This document shows positions 49,003 through 58,103 of a DNA stretch of 64,000 nt, one piece after another. Both the position numbers and the translations under genes were made by a program. Numbering within the stretch: position 1 is the first letter of the stretch; every line of letters starts with the position of its first letter. The DNA is from Panacagrimonas sp965216805 (GTDB lineage: Bacteria > Pseudomonadota > Gammaproteobacteria > Nevskiales > Nevskiaceae). The notes beneath the pieces were generated by a model that was not told the DNA's origin, searched no databases, and saw nothing but the letters and a program-made list of their open reading frames with translations. The DNA lies in the NCBI RefSeq assembly GCF_965216805.1, contig NZ_CBDCGN010000002.1, positions 1,116,001 to 1,180,000 of the forward strand, given 5' to 3'.

Positions 49003-49722
49003 TCAGGGATGGGCGGCGAAGGGATTGAACGGAAATTTGCTCTGCTTGAGCCCGGCGATCCCGTTGTACAGCGCCGGGTGGTCCGCCCTGATCTGATCCA
49101 GAATCGTGGAGGCCGTCGGCTGTTTTACGAAGCTTTGGACGTCGGGACCGATGGTATCGAGCGACACGTGGTCGGCGCGCAGCTTGTTGTCGCCTTTTTC
49201 CGACATGAAGATATTGGTGATGACGATACCGATAGCCTCTTCGAGAGCAAGCGACTTCCGGTTGAGATTTACCGTCACCCCCGCCCGCCATTTTCCCCGC
49301 ACATGTCGCATCGAGTGCACCAGTTCGTGAAGGAGGACGAACCTGGGGAGATTGAAGCGCGGATTGGTGCATTTGGTCTTGCACAGATTCGAGGGCAGCT
49401 TGCACGTAAGATCGAACGAGAGCACCGACGATGCCCCCTTGCCTGTGCCCTTGGTCAAATCCGTTGCGTATGAGCCTTCCGCCCGCGAGTCTTCGAGAAC
49501 GCCCGAGCTGTCGGCGCCACTCGAGCTGGAAAACTTGATGTGTACCTCTGTGCCTTGAGCACTGCCGTAGATTTCGCTCAGCACCGCCCGACCCACATAG
49601 CTGAAATAGATCCAGTCCTTGAGGATCTTTTCCACCGAATCCACGTAGCTCCTGGGTCCGGAGATCTGAATCTTCTTCCGGTTCTTCATTTCCTGATCGA
49701 AGTAGCGCGACACATCGGTCAT
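49003..49722 (-). CDS. Putative M91-like zinc metallopeptidase (effector-type)
   Basis: 239 residues. The zinc-binding helix HELVHSMRHVRGKW (HExxH) is followed about 20 residues later by LALEEAIGIVITN, whose Glu-Glu matches the third-ligand motif of M91 peptidases (NleD-type effectors, which cleave host kinases). No signal peptide or membrane helix. The N-terminal ~100 residues have no recognisable family. Base use is visibly less GC-rich than the neighbours, suggesting recent acquisition. There is no secretion gene, VgrG or immunity gene next to it. It could also be a free-standing cytosolic peptidase. Confidence 0.55.
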   Translation of the reverse strand: MTDVSRYFDQEMKNRKKIQISGPRSYVDSVEKILKDWIYFSYVGRAVLSEIYGSAQGTEVHIKFSSSSGADSSGVLEDSRAEGSYATDLTKGTGKGASSVLSFDLTCKLPSNLCKTKCTNPRFNLPRFVLLHELVHSMRHVRGKWRAGVTVNLNRKSLALEEAIGIVITNIFMSEKGDNKLRADHVSLDTIGPDVQSFVKQPTASTILDQIRADHPALYNGIAGLKQSKFPFNPFAAHP

Positions 49723-49979
49723 GGGGTCTCTCCTTGCCGGAACGGTTCGCCCTCGTGAAGACGGGGTGTGAGGACGGGTGCACCGGAAATCCGATGCAGT
49801 TCGCGCCTGGCGCAGCCAAGCGTATGAAGCCTATGCCCGCTGCAGCCGTACCGGAACGGCGAAATGCGAGCCCCCCCACATTTCCGGGAACCTTTCGTTC
49901 CTGCGACAGGAAAAAAGCGGGAGTGCGCGGCTCGCTGGACGATAATCTGCGGCGTTGCCGGAACCTGACGCTTCGATCC

Positions 49980-51026
49980 ATGGATTCTCTTTCTCAGATG
50001 GCGCTCGGCGCCGCAGTCAGCGTGGCGGTCATGGGCCGTCGCACGCCGTTGCTGCGCGCCGCGCTGTGGGGCGCGGCCTGCGGCACGCTGCCGGACCTGG
50101 ATGCGCTGATCGATCGCGGCGACGCGGTGCGCAACATGACCCTGCATCGCGGCGAAACCCATGCGCTGTTTTATCTGAGCCTGGCGGCGCCGTTGATCGC
50201 CGCTGGTATCGCGCGTCTGCATCGGGAATCCCGCCTGTTTGGGCGCTGGTGGCTCGCGACGTTCCTGGTGCTGGTGACGCATCCGCTGCTGGACAGCATG
50301 ACCATCTATGGCACGCAACTGGGACTGCCGTTCACCAACCACCCTTTTGGCGTCGGCAGCATCTTCATCATCGATCCGCTGTACACCTTGCCTTTGCTGA
50401 TCGGACTGGGCCTGGCGTTCGGACTGCAGCACCAGCAGGGATTGCACGGCAGCTTGCGCTGGAACCTGTGGGGACTGGGTCTGAGCAGCCTGTACTTGGT
50501 CTGGGGCGTGGGTGTGCAGGCGCACGTACGCGGCGTGGCAGAGGCCGCGTTGCGTGATCGGGGTCAGGACTTCCAACGACTGCTGATCTCGCCGACCGCA
50601 TTCAACAGCGTGCTGTGGCGCGTGGTCGCAATGGATGGCGAGGATTATTTCGAGGGCTTTTATTCGCTGCTCGATCCGGCGCGCGAAGTTCATTTCGATC
50701 GCTTTGCCCGCGACGAGGACCTGGCGCAGACCCTGGCCGCACATGATCCGGTGGCGCGCCTCGTCGCCTTCAGCCACGGCTACTACGCCGTGCAGGCGGT
50801 CGGCGACACCGCGCGCATCAGCGATCTGCGCATGGGCCAGGAGCCTTACTACTACTTCACCTTCGAAGTGGCGCAGCGCGGTCCGCAAGGCTGGACGCCA
50901 GCAGCGCCAAAGCCGGTGGGTTCGCGGCCGCCGAGCGGTCCGGCGCTGCGCTGGCTGTGGCAGCGCCTGCTCGCGCGCCCCGAAGTGTCAGGCAGCCAGC
51001 GCCTTGTCCCGCAGCAGCTCGACTGA
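49980..51026 (+). CDS. YbcI/DUF457-type membrane metal-dependent hydrolase
   Basis: 348 residues from the ATG at 49980 (MDSLSQMALGAAVSVAVMG). It has the Asp/His motif of this membrane hydrolase family: GTLPDLDALID, the His of TLHRGETHALFY, and THPLLDSMTIYGTQ. Several membrane helices in the first 190 residues, then a soluble C-terminal part. Members are linked to LexA-related regulation and membrane lipid hydrolysis, but the reaction is not established. Its last 39 bp overlap the convergent dusC gene. Confidence 0.85.
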   Translation: MDSLSQMALGAAVSVAVMGRRTPLLRAALWGAACGTLPDLDALIDRGDAVRNMTLHRGETHALFYLSLAAPLIAAGIARLHRESRLFGRWWLATFLVLVTHPLLDSMTIYGTQLGLPFTNHPFGVGSIFIIDPLYTLPLLIGLGLAFGLQHQQGLHGSLRWNLWGLGLSSLYLVWGVGVQAHVRGVAEAALRDRGQDFQRLLISPTAFNSVLWRVVAMDGEDYFEGFYSLLDPAREVHFDRFARDEDLAQTLAAHDPVARLVAFSHGYYAVQAVGDTARISDLRMGQEPYYYFTFEVAQRGPQGWTPAAPKPVGSRPPSGPALRWLWQRLLARPEVSGSQRLVPQQLD

Positions 51027-52007
51027 GCTGCGCTCCAGGCTTGCGCCCAGCAGGCGCTGGTCGATGCGCTCGGCGCAGGTTTCGGCACGCACTTCGGCGA
51101 AAAGAACGGCCGCCTGCGGGTAGCTGCGGGCCAGCCAGCACAGCCACTGCTTGAGTCGGCCAGGCGCGTATTTGGCCGGCAGCCGCGCACGCACGCGGTG
51201 CCAGAACAGCAGAACCTCCGGCAGCAGCGCGTGCCAGGCCATCGGGCCGTAGTCCAGGCCGGCCTGAGCGGCGCGGATCTGTCGTGCCAGATCGGGGCGC
51301 GCGATGAGGCCGCGGCCCAGCATCATCGGCGCCACGCCGCTGACTTCGCGGCAGCGGCGCCAATCGTCCACGCTCCAGATCTCGCCGTTGGCATACACCG
51401 GGACCGATACCGCGTCGCTGATCCGCGCGATCCATTCCCAGTGCGCCGGCGGGCGATAGCCGTCGACCTTGGTCCGCGCGTGCACGACCAGTTGAGCGGC
51501 ACCGCCACCGGCCAGGGCACGCGCACAGTCCAGTGCCAGGTCGGTGTGTTCGTAGCCCAGGCGCATCTTGGCGGTGACCGCGATCGCAGGCGGCACCGCT
51601 GCGCGTACGGCGCACACGATGCGGTGCAGCAACTCCGGCTCCTGCAACAGCACGGCGCCGCCGCGCGAGCGGTTCACGGTCTTCGCCGGGCAGCCGAAAT
51701 TGAGATCGATCACCGGCGCTCCCAGGGTGCAGGCGAACGCGGCATTGTCGGCCAGGCAGGCGGGGTCGGAGCCCAGCAATTGCACGTGCATCGGCGTTCC
51801 CGCGGCAGTGCGACCGCCCTGCTGCAGTTCCGGAGCCAGGCGCTGAAACGCGCTGGCCGGGAGCAGATGGCGGGTCACGCGCACGAACTCGGTGACGCAC
51901 CAGTCGACCCCGCCAACGCGGGTGATGACGTCGCGCATCAGGTCGTCGACCAGGCCCTCCATCGGAGCCAGGGCAATCGGTGCGACAGCGGCGGAGAATG
52001 CGGTCAA
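50988..52007 (-). CDS. dusC: tRNA-dihydrouridine synthase (DusC type)
   Basis: 339 residues. FMN-dependent TIM barrel with APMEGLVDDLMRDVI, catalytic Cys in DLNFGCPAKTVNRSRGGA, and VHARTKVDGYRPPAHW, the arrangement of DusC, which reduces uridine 16 of tRNA. The only start in place before the conserved segment is a TTG at 52007, so the true start is uncertain by a few codons. It overlaps the convergent hydrolase at its 3' end. Confidence 0.9.
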   Translation of the reverse strand: MTAFSAAVAPIALAPMEGLVDDLMRDVITRVGGVDWCVTEFVRVTRHLLPASAFQRLAPELQQGGRTAAGTPMHVQLLGSDPACLADNAAFACTLGAPVIDLNFGCPAKTVNRSRGGAVLLQEPELLHRIVCAVRAAVPPAIAVTAKMRLGYEHTDLALDCARALAGGGAAQLVVHARTKVDGYRPPAHWEWIARISDAVSVPVYANGEIWSVDDWRRCREVSGVAPMMLGRGLIARPDLARQIRAAQAGLDYGPMAWHALLPEVLLFWHRVRARLPAKYAPGRLKQWLCWLARSYPQAAVLFAEVRAETCAERIDQRLLGASLERSSVELLRDKALAA

Positions 52008-52136
52008 GCGCGCGGGCGGGGAGCGGATAAACCGCCATTGTTGCCGATCGTCGCAACGAACGCGGGCCGATATTCGGCTCGGCGTTCATTCCTGCATCGC
52101 TTGCCGGTTGCCTGCTCGCGGGGCGACGCCGGCTGG
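52008..52136. other. Short intergenic region, no feature seen
   Basis: About 130 bp between dusC and the sigma-54 activator. I see no promoter, terminator or RNA that I would defend. Confidence 0.5.
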
Positions 52137-53969
52137 TTATTCCTGCGACGGCCGTCGCGACTTGTGTCGATAAACCAGTTGCGCCCGGGTCATGCCCAGC
52201 AGGCGTGCGGCGGCGGCGAGATTGCCGTTGGCAGTGCGCACGGCGCTGTCCACCAGCGCGTCTTCGATGTCCTGCAGGCTGGTGGGCTCGGCATCGTCGG
52301 CGACGCCAGCGAGCAGGTGCGTGATCTTGCTGCGCACGCGCGAGATCCGGTCGGGTTCGCCGTATTCAAGGCCGCCGCGGTTGCCCCTAGCGGGCGCGGG
52401 CTTGCCCAGCGTGCCGCCGCGGTTGAGGGCCAGATGGTTGAACTCCAGGTCCTCGCCGCCGGAGAACAGGTGGACGATGTCGATGGCGCCGCGCTCGGGT
52501 GCCAGGATGACGCCGCGTTCGACCACGTTCTCCAGCTCGCGAATATTGCCCGGCCACCGATAGCCGAGCATGGCGTCGATGGCGCGGCCGGTGAAGCCGG
52601 AGACTTTGCGCGCATGCAGGCGGCAGTACTTGCGCAGGAAGTGGTTCATGAACACCGGGATGTCCTCCAGACGGTCCCGCAGCGCGGGCACCCGCACCGG
52701 AAAGACGTTCAGGCGGTAGAACAGATCTTCGCGGAACCGTCCCGCACGCACCGCTTCCTGCAGATCCAGATTGGTCGCCGCGATCACCCGCACGTCGACC
52801 TGTAGCGTTCTGGTGCCGCCGACGCGTTCGATCTCGCGTTCCTGCAGGGCACGCAGCAACTTGCCTTGCGCGGTGTTCGAAAGAATTCCGATCTCGTCCA
52901 GAAACAGAGTGCCGCCATCGGCGCGTTCGAAACGTCCGGCACGACTGCTGGCGGCCCCCGTATAGGCGCCGCGCTCGACGCCGAACAGCTCGGCCTCCAC
53001 CAGGGTTTCGGGGATTGCGGCGCAATTGATCGCCACAAAGGGCTGCTCCGCGCGCGGGCTGATGCGGTGCAGCGCACGCGCCAGCACTTCCTTGCCGACG
53101 CCGCTTTCGCCCAGGAACAGCACGGAGGCACGAGTGTCGGCAACCCGGCGGATCTTGTGGCAGACCGCGTTGAAGCCGGCGGAGACGCCCACTACATCCT
53201 CGATCCCCAGCAGCGACGCCGGCGATTCGGACGCCGGTTCGGGTGTCAGCGTGGCCGCGGCGGCGCGGGTGGCCATGCCGTCGGTCAGGGGGTCTGCACG
53301 CAGGAAACGCAGGTCGCCTTCGGCGTCGGTCCACTGGTCGGCCGGTTTGCCGACGATGCGGCAGCAGTCGTAACCCTGCGCCTTGCACTGTACTTCGCGA
53401 AACAGGATGGGGCGGCCCATGAAGCGGCTGATGAAACCCGAGGCGTAACCGATCTGCATCCAGCAGGCCGGCTCCGCTCCCAGCCCGTAGATGCGGATGT
53501 GTTCCTCGGCTTCGGACGAGCCATACCACAGGTACTCTCCGTGGAACTGGCCGCTTTCCTCGTCGACGTCGGTGCGTACCGGCACCACGGTTCCCACCCC
53601 TTCGAGCATGTGCAGCTGCGGACCGACGTGGATCATGTCCACCGCGCCGCTTTTGCTGCGCAACTTGCGGGCGAGCTGCGCGTCGTTGGCGCCGGAGTTG
53701 TAGCCGATGCGGGTCAGCAGGCCGCGTGCCCGGTCGCTGCCCAGGCTTTCGATCAGCTCGCGCCGCAGTACGCCGAAGCCCGAGGCGTGCAACAGCAGCA
53801 TGCGCTGATCGTCCAGCCAGATGCGGCCGTCCTGGGTGGAGAAGTGGATGCGCGAGACCAGGTCGGCGTTGTCGGGCAGCGCAAGGCCCGCGTCGCCGGC
53901 CCCGACGGGGCTGGGCTCGCTCCGGGTCTGCCGGTTGCGGTCTCGACGCGGCGGCGAAGAGGAAGGCAT
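52137..53969 (-). CDS. dmpR: DmpR/XylR-type sigma-54-dependent activator of phenol hydroxylase
   Basis: 610 residues from the ATG at 53969 (MPSSSPPRRDRN); a TTG 12 bp upstream is an alternative. XylR-N sensory domain at about 30-140 (NADLVSRIHFSTQDGRIWL) and a V4R effector-binding domain around 150-220 with Cys residues (QCKAQGYDCCRIVGKPADQW). The central AAA+ domain has GESGVGKE (Walker A), GAYTGA (contacts sigma-54; usually GAFTGA) and GGTLFLDEIG (Walker B), and a Fis-type HTH ends the protein (NLAAAARLLGMTRAQLV). Such regulators bind phenols directly and activate the divergent hydroxylase operon. The symbol follows function by context. Confidence 0.92.
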   Translation of the reverse strand: MPSSSPPRRDRNRQTRSEPSPVGAGDAGLALPDNADLVSRIHFSTQDGRIWLDDQRMLLLHASGFGVLRRELIESLGSDRARGLLTRIGYNSGANDAQLARKLRSKSGAVDMIHVGPQLHMLEGVGTVVPVRTDVDEESGQFHGEYLWYGSSEAEEHIRIYGLGAEPACWMQIGYASGFISRFMGRPILFREVQCKAQGYDCCRIVGKPADQWTDAEGDLRFLRADPLTDGMATRAAAATLTPEPASESPASLLGIEDVVGVSAGFNAVCHKIRRVADTRASVLFLGESGVGKEVLARALHRISPRAEQPFVAINCAAIPETLVEAELFGVERGAYTGAASSRAGRFERADGGTLFLDEIGILSNTAQGKLLRALQEREIERVGGTRTLQVDVRVIAATNLDLQEAVRAGRFREDLFYRLNVFPVRVPALRDRLEDIPVFMNHFLRKYCRLHARKVSGFTGRAIDAMLGYRWPGNIRELENVVERGVILAPERGAIDIVHLFSGGEDLEFNHLALNRGGTLGKPAPARGNRGGLEYGEPDRISRVRSKITHLLAGVADDAEPTSLQDIEDALVDSAVRTANGNLAAAARLLGMTRAQLVYRHKSRRPSQE

Positions 53970-54035
53970 GCGCGCTCGCAAGCTGAAATAGGCCGAAAGG
54001 ATAGACCATGGCGAGCGTGGGTCGGCCTGGAGCTT

Positions 54036-54050
54036 TGCTGCAACGCAGCA
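54036..54050. promoter_or_regulatory. Candidate upstream activator-binding inverted repeat
   Basis: TGCTGC-AAC-GCAGCA, a perfect 6-3-6 palindrome in the right position range for an enhancer-like site. It does not match the published DmpR consensus closely. Confidence 0.3.
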
Positions 54051-54215
54051 CGATCATTTGAGCGATGCCGCGCTGCCAGCGGCCACCGCAGGTGACGAAA
54101 ATCATTCATTCAACGCTGCGCCACGGTACTAACCGGGCGCCGCTATGGCTAACTATTCCAGTTAAAACAGTCGATAAGAACATAAACCTGTCGTCGCAAT
54201 CACGCGGGGTGGCGA

Positions 54216-54231
54216 TGGCACGACCGATGCT
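54216..54231 (+). promoter_or_regulatory. Sigma-54 (-24/-12) promoter of the phenol hydroxylase operon
   Basis: TGGCACG-ACCG-ATGCT against the consensus TGGCACG-N4-TTGCW: the invariant GG (54217-54218) and GC (54229-54230) are exactly spaced. It lies 49 bp before the P0 start and is consistent with a DmpR/XylR-type activator encoded divergently. Confidence 0.85.
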
Positions 54232-54279
54232 ACGGTGGTGCTACAAGTTGCGAACCTACGCGACGTGCTGGAGGAACTC

Positions 54280-54555
54280 ATGGCGGGCGAAACATCTGCT
54301 CCGCAGCCGCTTTTCGACGTCGACGATCTGCAGGCGCGTTACGTGCGCTTTCATCGCCTGACCGAGCGCGGCTTCGTGGAATTTGCGTTTGGTGTCGGCA
54401 GCCCCGAACTGATGACGGAACTGATCCTGCCGCTGGACGCCTATCGCGACTTCTGCAGGGTCAATCGCGTCGTACACCTGACCCGTGAGCAGGAGGAGGC
54501 GATGGACATCGACCAAGCCAAGTGGCGCTATGGCATCCCGGGCGTCACCGAATGA
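54280..54555 (+). CDS. dmpK: Phenol hydroxylase assembly/activation protein P0 (DmpK-like)
   Basis: 91 residues from the ATG at 54280, chosen because GGAGG lies 6 bp before it; the longer GTG start would overlap the sigma-54 promoter spacing. DmpK is about 92 residues. Motifs VRFHRLTERGFVEFAFGVGS and VNRVVHLTREQEEAMDIDQAKW fit the family. P0 helps insert iron into the oxygenase component. It is the first gene of the operon. Confidence 0.9.
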   Translation: MAGETSAPQPLFDVDDLQARYVRFHRLTERGFVEFAFGVGSPELMTELILPLDAYRDFCRVNRVVHLTREQEEAMDIDQAKWRYGIPGVTE

Positions 54556-54610
54556 GCCGTTTGGCGTCTGGATTGACGTCTGAAGAAAAGCATTCAGGAA
54601 GGAGAACCCG

Positions 54611-55606
54611 ATGACGGTCGAGATCAGGACCACCGGCGTCAAGCCGATCCGCAATACTTTCGAGCATCTGGCCAAACGTTTCGGCGACAAGAACGCGACG
54701 CGCTATCAGGAGATTGCGTACGACGTTCAGCCGACGACCAATTTTCACTACAAGCCGCTGTGGGATCCGAACCGCGACCTGTACGACGTGCGCCGCACCG
54801 CAGTGGTGATGAAGGATTGGTATGCGCTCAAGGACCCGCGTCAGTATTACTACGGCGCCTACACCATCACCCGCGCCAAGCAGCAGGAGGCGCTGGATCG
54901 GGTGCTCGACTTCGTCGACAAGCGTGATCTGCTGCGCACACTGCCGCTGTCGGCACGCCAGCAATTGGTGTCGGCGCTGGTGCCGCTGCGGCACTACGAG
55001 TTCGGCGCCAACATGAACAATTCGCACGTGGCCGGTTACGGCTACGGCACGGCGATCACGCAGGCGGCGATGATGAACTGCATGGACCGCCTGGGCATGG
55101 CGCAGCACCTGTCGCGGATCGGCCTGCTGGTCGACGGCAACACCGGCGATTCGCTCGCGGAAGGCAAGCGCTTGTGGCTGGACGAGCCGGCCTGGCAAGG
55201 CGTGCGCCGCGAGATGGAACGCCTGTTCGTGACCCGCGACTGGTTCGAGCTGCACGCCGCACAGAATCTGGTGGCGGATGGGCTGATCTATCCCTTGTTC
55301 TACCAGCAGTTCGATGCGGACTTCGCGCAGCAGAACGGTCCGGCGCTGTCCTCGCTCACTGACTATCTGATGCGCTGGTACGAGGAAACCGCCCGCTGGG
55401 TGGACGCTACCGTCAAAACCGCTGCCGCAGAGAGCGCCGAGAACGCGAAGTTGATTTCCGAGTGGACGTTGAAATGGCAAGGGCTGTGGTTGGCAGCGCT
55501 CAAACCCGCAGCCACGGCGGCGCTCGGTGACAAGGCCGATGCCGCGCTGGAGACGGTGATCGCTGCGTTCAATGCCCGGGCTGCGAAGCTCGGTCTGAAG
55601 CTTTAG
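54611..55606 (+). CDS. dmpL: Phenol hydroxylase P1 (oxygenase beta subunit)
   Basis: 331 residues after an AAGGAG ribosome site. It has the ferritin-like helical fold of the non-catalytic subunit (TRYQEIAYDVQPTTNFHYKPL, DPNRDLYDVRRT, DPRQYYYGAYTITRAKQQEA). It pairs with P3 in the hydroxylase core. The gene follows P0 by 55 bp. Full length relative to DmpL. Confidence 0.94.
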   Translation: MTVEIRTTGVKPIRNTFEHLAKRFGDKNATRYQEIAYDVQPTTNFHYKPLWDPNRDLYDVRRTAVVMKDWYALKDPRQYYYGAYTITRAKQQEALDRVLDFVDKRDLLRTLPLSARQQLVSALVPLRHYEFGANMNNSHVAGYGYGTAITQAAMMNCMDRLGMAQHLSRIGLLVDGNTGDSLAEGKRLWLDEPAWQGVRREMERLFVTRDWFELHAAQNLVADGLIYPLFYQQFDADFAQQNGPALSSLTDYLMRWYEETARWVDATVKTAAAESAENAKLISEWTLKWQGLWLAALKPAATAALGDKADAALETVIAAFNARAAKLGLKL

Positions 55607-55665
55607 GGCGGGCGATGTCCGCCAACAACGTGGCGGCCGCGGGCCGCCCTTGCTAAGGAAATCAC

Positions 55666-55947
55666 ATGGCCAGCACGCAACCCGTCTTCATCGCATTTCA
55701 GGACAACAACGACACCCGTCCGATCATCGAGGCCATCATGGCCGACAATCCCAACGCCAAGCTCAACGAGATGCCGGCGCTGGTGAAGATCGATTGCCCC
55801 GGCCGGCTGGTGGTGAAACGCGATTCCATTTCCGAACTGGCCGGACGCGACTTCGACCTGCGCGAGATCTACGTCAATCTGATCTCGCTCGCCGGCGAGG
55901 TGGACGAGTCGGAAGAGGAATTTGTTTTGGAGTGGAAAACCCCGTAA
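55666..55947 (+). CDS. dmpM: Phenol hydroxylase P2 (regulatory/effector protein)
   Basis: 93 residues, MmoB/DmpM family, without cofactor. VFIAFQDNNDTRPIIEAIM and KIDCPGRLVVKRDSISELAGRDFD match family positions. It binds the P1-P3-P4 oxygenase and is needed for efficient turnover. It lies between P1 and P3 as in dmp operons. Confidence 0.95.
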   Translation: MASTQPVFIAFQDNNDTRPIIEAIMADNPNAKLNEMPALVKIDCPGRLVVKRDSISELAGRDFDLREIYVNLISLAGEVDESEEEFVLEWKTP

Positions 55948-55998
55948 TCCAAGCACGGGGCCGATAGGCCCCGGTTGAACGTAATCGGAGATTCGACA

Positions 55999-57627
55999 AT
56001 GGCAGCCGACGGCAATATCAAACCCGCCAAGAAGCTCAGCCTCAAGGAAAACTACGCCATGCTCACGCGTGGCCTGGGCTGGGAGCCGACCTACGAGAAG
56101 AAGGAAGACGTCTTCCGCTTCATCGATTTCGAAGGCATCAAGATCCACGACTGGGACAAGTGGGAAGACCCGTTTCGTCTGACCATGGACGCCTACTGGA
56201 AATACCAGGGCGAAAAGGAGCGCAAGCTCTACTCGATCATCGATGCGTTCCAGCAGGGCAACGGCCAGTTCAACGTGACCGACGCGCGCTATGTGCAGGC
56301 GCTGAAGATTTTCCTTAACGGCATCGTCGAGCTGGAGTATGCCTCGCACCGAGGCTTCTGCATGCTCGGCCGCGAGTTCCCCGGTGTGGGGCCGCGTATA
56401 GCCGCGCAGATGCAGAGCATCGACGAGCTGCGTCACGCCACCACGCAGATCCACGCGATCAGCCATTACAACAAGTATTTCGAGGGGATGGACCGCTTCC
56501 CCTATCAGTTCGATCGCGTCTGGTACCTGTCGATCCCCAAGAGCTTCTTCGAGGATGCCTGCACCAGCGGGCCGTTCGAGTTCATCGTCGCGATCAGTTT
56601 CGCGTTCGAGTACGTGCTGACCAACCTCGCGTTCATGCCGTGGATGTCGGGCGCCGCCTTCAACGGCGACATGAGCACGGTGAGCTTCGGCTTTTCTGCA
56701 CAGAGCGACGAAGCAAGGCACATGACCTTGGGTATCGAGGTCATCAAATTCCTGCTCGAGCAGGATCCGGCCAATGTGCCGATCGTGCAGAAGTGGATCG
56801 ACAAGTGGTTCTGGCGCGGCTACCGCCTGTTGGCGCTGCTGGCCACCATGATGGATTACATCCTGCCCAAGCGCGTGATGAGCTGGGGCGAGGCCTGGAC
56901 GATCTATTACGAAGAAAACGGTGGCGCGCTGTTTGCGGACCTGGCGCGCTACGGCATCAAGCCGCCCAAGTACGCCGACGTGACGATCAAGGAGAAGAAC
57001 CGCGTCAGCCACGAGATGTGGAGCGTGTTCTATGCCAACCGCGACGCGGTCGGCTTCAACATGTGGTTGCCGTCCGAGGAGGAGATGAACTGGTTCTCCG
57101 AGAAGTACGGCGAGACCTTCGACAAGCACTACCGCCCACGCTACGAGTACTGGCGGCAGTTGGAGAAAGACGGCAAGCCCTTCACCTGCAAGTGCCTGCC
57201 GCAGCTCTGCCAGACCTGCCAGTGGCCCTGTCTGTACACCGAGGCCGACGACCCGACCGAGTTCGTGCATCGCGAGAGCATCTACAGGAACGAGACGTTC
57301 CACTTCTGCTCGGACGGTTGCAAGGACATCTTCGACGACGAGCCGGAGAAGTACGTGCATGCCTGGATGCCGGTGAACCAGATCTACCAGGGCAATTGTT
57401 TCCTGCCCGGCGTCGATCCGACCGCGCCGGACTTCAACCCGATGGTCGAGGCGCTCAAGTACATGGGCATCCGGCCCGGCATCGACGGCGGCCTGTTCAA
57501 GGATTCGCTCGACGCCAAGCGCTGGGAACAGTGGACCTCGCGGCCGGCGAACATTCACGAAGGTGCTTACACCGACGCCGTCCGCAGCACGGACGGGCCG
57601 ATGAATGCCCCGAACAAGGCGGGCTGA
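55999..57627 (+). CDS. dmpN: Phenol hydroxylase P3 (catalytic di-iron subunit)
   Basis: 542 residues from the ATG at 55999. The di-iron ligands are visible: VELEYASHRG and IDELRHATTQIHA for one half, and QSDEARHMTLG for the other, giving the two (D/E)-E-x-R-H motifs of bacterial multicomponent monooxygenases. A Cys-rich patch near the C-terminus (CKCLPQLCQTCQWPC, then HFCSDGCKDIF) is the YHS-like zinc region of phenol hydroxylases. It inserts oxygen into phenol to form catechol. Complete. Confidence 0.96.
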   Translation: MAADGNIKPAKKLSLKENYAMLTRGLGWEPTYEKKEDVFRFIDFEGIKIHDWDKWEDPFRLTMDAYWKYQGEKERKLYSIIDAFQQGNGQFNVTDARYVQALKIFLNGIVELEYASHRGFCMLGREFPGVGPRIAAQMQSIDELRHATTQIHAISHYNKYFEGMDRFPYQFDRVWYLSIPKSFFEDACTSGPFEFIVAISFAFEYVLTNLAFMPWMSGAAFNGDMSTVSFGFSAQSDEARHMTLGIEVIKFLLEQDPANVPIVQKWIDKWFWRGYRLLALLATMMDYILPKRVMSWGEAWTIYYEENGGALFADLARYGIKPPKYADVTIKEKNRVSHEMWSVFYANRDAVGFNMWLPSEEEMNWFSEKYGETFDKHYRPRYEYWRQLEKDGKPFTCKCLPQLCQTCQWPCLYTEADDPTEFVHRESIYRNETFHFCSDGCKDIFDDEPEKYVHAWMPVNQIYQGNCFLPGVDPTAPDFNPMVEALKYMGIRPGIDGGLFKDSLDAKRWEQWTSRPANIHEGAYTDAVRSTDGPMNAPNKAG

Positions 57628-57632
57628 GCGCC

Positions 57633-58067
57633 ATGCCGGCCTGCAATGTCATCGTCCTCAAGGGCCATCCGCAGGAGCGCCTCAAGCGTCTCGTGCGTGA
57701 CTGCTCGGAAACCCTGGCGCGGGTCATCGACGCGCCGCTGGATCGTCTCGAGGTTTGGGTGACCGAGGTCGAGCCCGCCCTGTGGGGGCTGCGCGGGATT
57801 CCGGCCGACGAGGTGCTGGGCACGGCCGCGCGCGCCGAACTGGAGATGCCTTTCATCCGCATGGTGCTGTTGCAGGGCCGGCCGGTGGAACAGCACCACC
57901 GGCTGATCCGCGAAATGACCGACGCGGTCGCCCGCGTGCTGGAGATGAAGCCGGACCGTATCCGACTGCAGATCGACGAAGTGCACCCGGACCGCTGGGG
58001 TATCGGCGGCGTGCCAGCCAGCGTCAAGCGTGCCGCCGAACTGGCGGCGCGTGCCGCCCAGGCTTAA
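57633..58067 (+). CDS. Fused (tandem) 4-oxalocrotonate tautomerase-like protein
   Basis: 144 residues made of two similar halves: MPACNVIVLKGHPQERLKR...VTEVEPALWGLRGIPADEV and MPFIRMVLLQGRPVEQHHR...IDEVHPDRWGIGGVPASV. Each has the beta-alpha-beta pattern of tautomerase-superfamily monomers (about 62 residues). A proline directly follows the start Met, as in enzymes using N-terminal Pro as catalytic base. It starts 5 bp after P3 and precedes P4 by 36 bp, where dmp operons normally have no gene. It may tautomerise an intermediate of phenol breakdown; activity not known. Confidence 0.75.
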   Translation: MPACNVIVLKGHPQERLKRLVRDCSETLARVIDAPLDRLEVWVTEVEPALWGLRGIPADEVLGTAARAELEMPFIRMVLLQGRPVEQHHRLIREMTDAVARVLEMKPDRIRLQIDEVHPDRWGIGGVPASVKRAAELAARAAQA

Positions 58068-58103
58068 TTGCCAGGCCCAATAGATCGTCAGGAGAACCGC
58101 CCC

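Larger units (their letters stand above)
53970..54279. other. Regulatory region between the activator and the phenol hydroxylase operon
   Basis: 310 bp. It holds the -24/-12 promoter at 54216-54231 and, about 170 bp upstream, the inverted repeat TGCTGC-AAC-GCAGCA (54036-54050), a candidate activator-binding site. A/T-rich DNA at 54145-54190 (AACTATTCCAGTTAAAACAG) would suit IHF-assisted looping. Confidence 0.55.
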
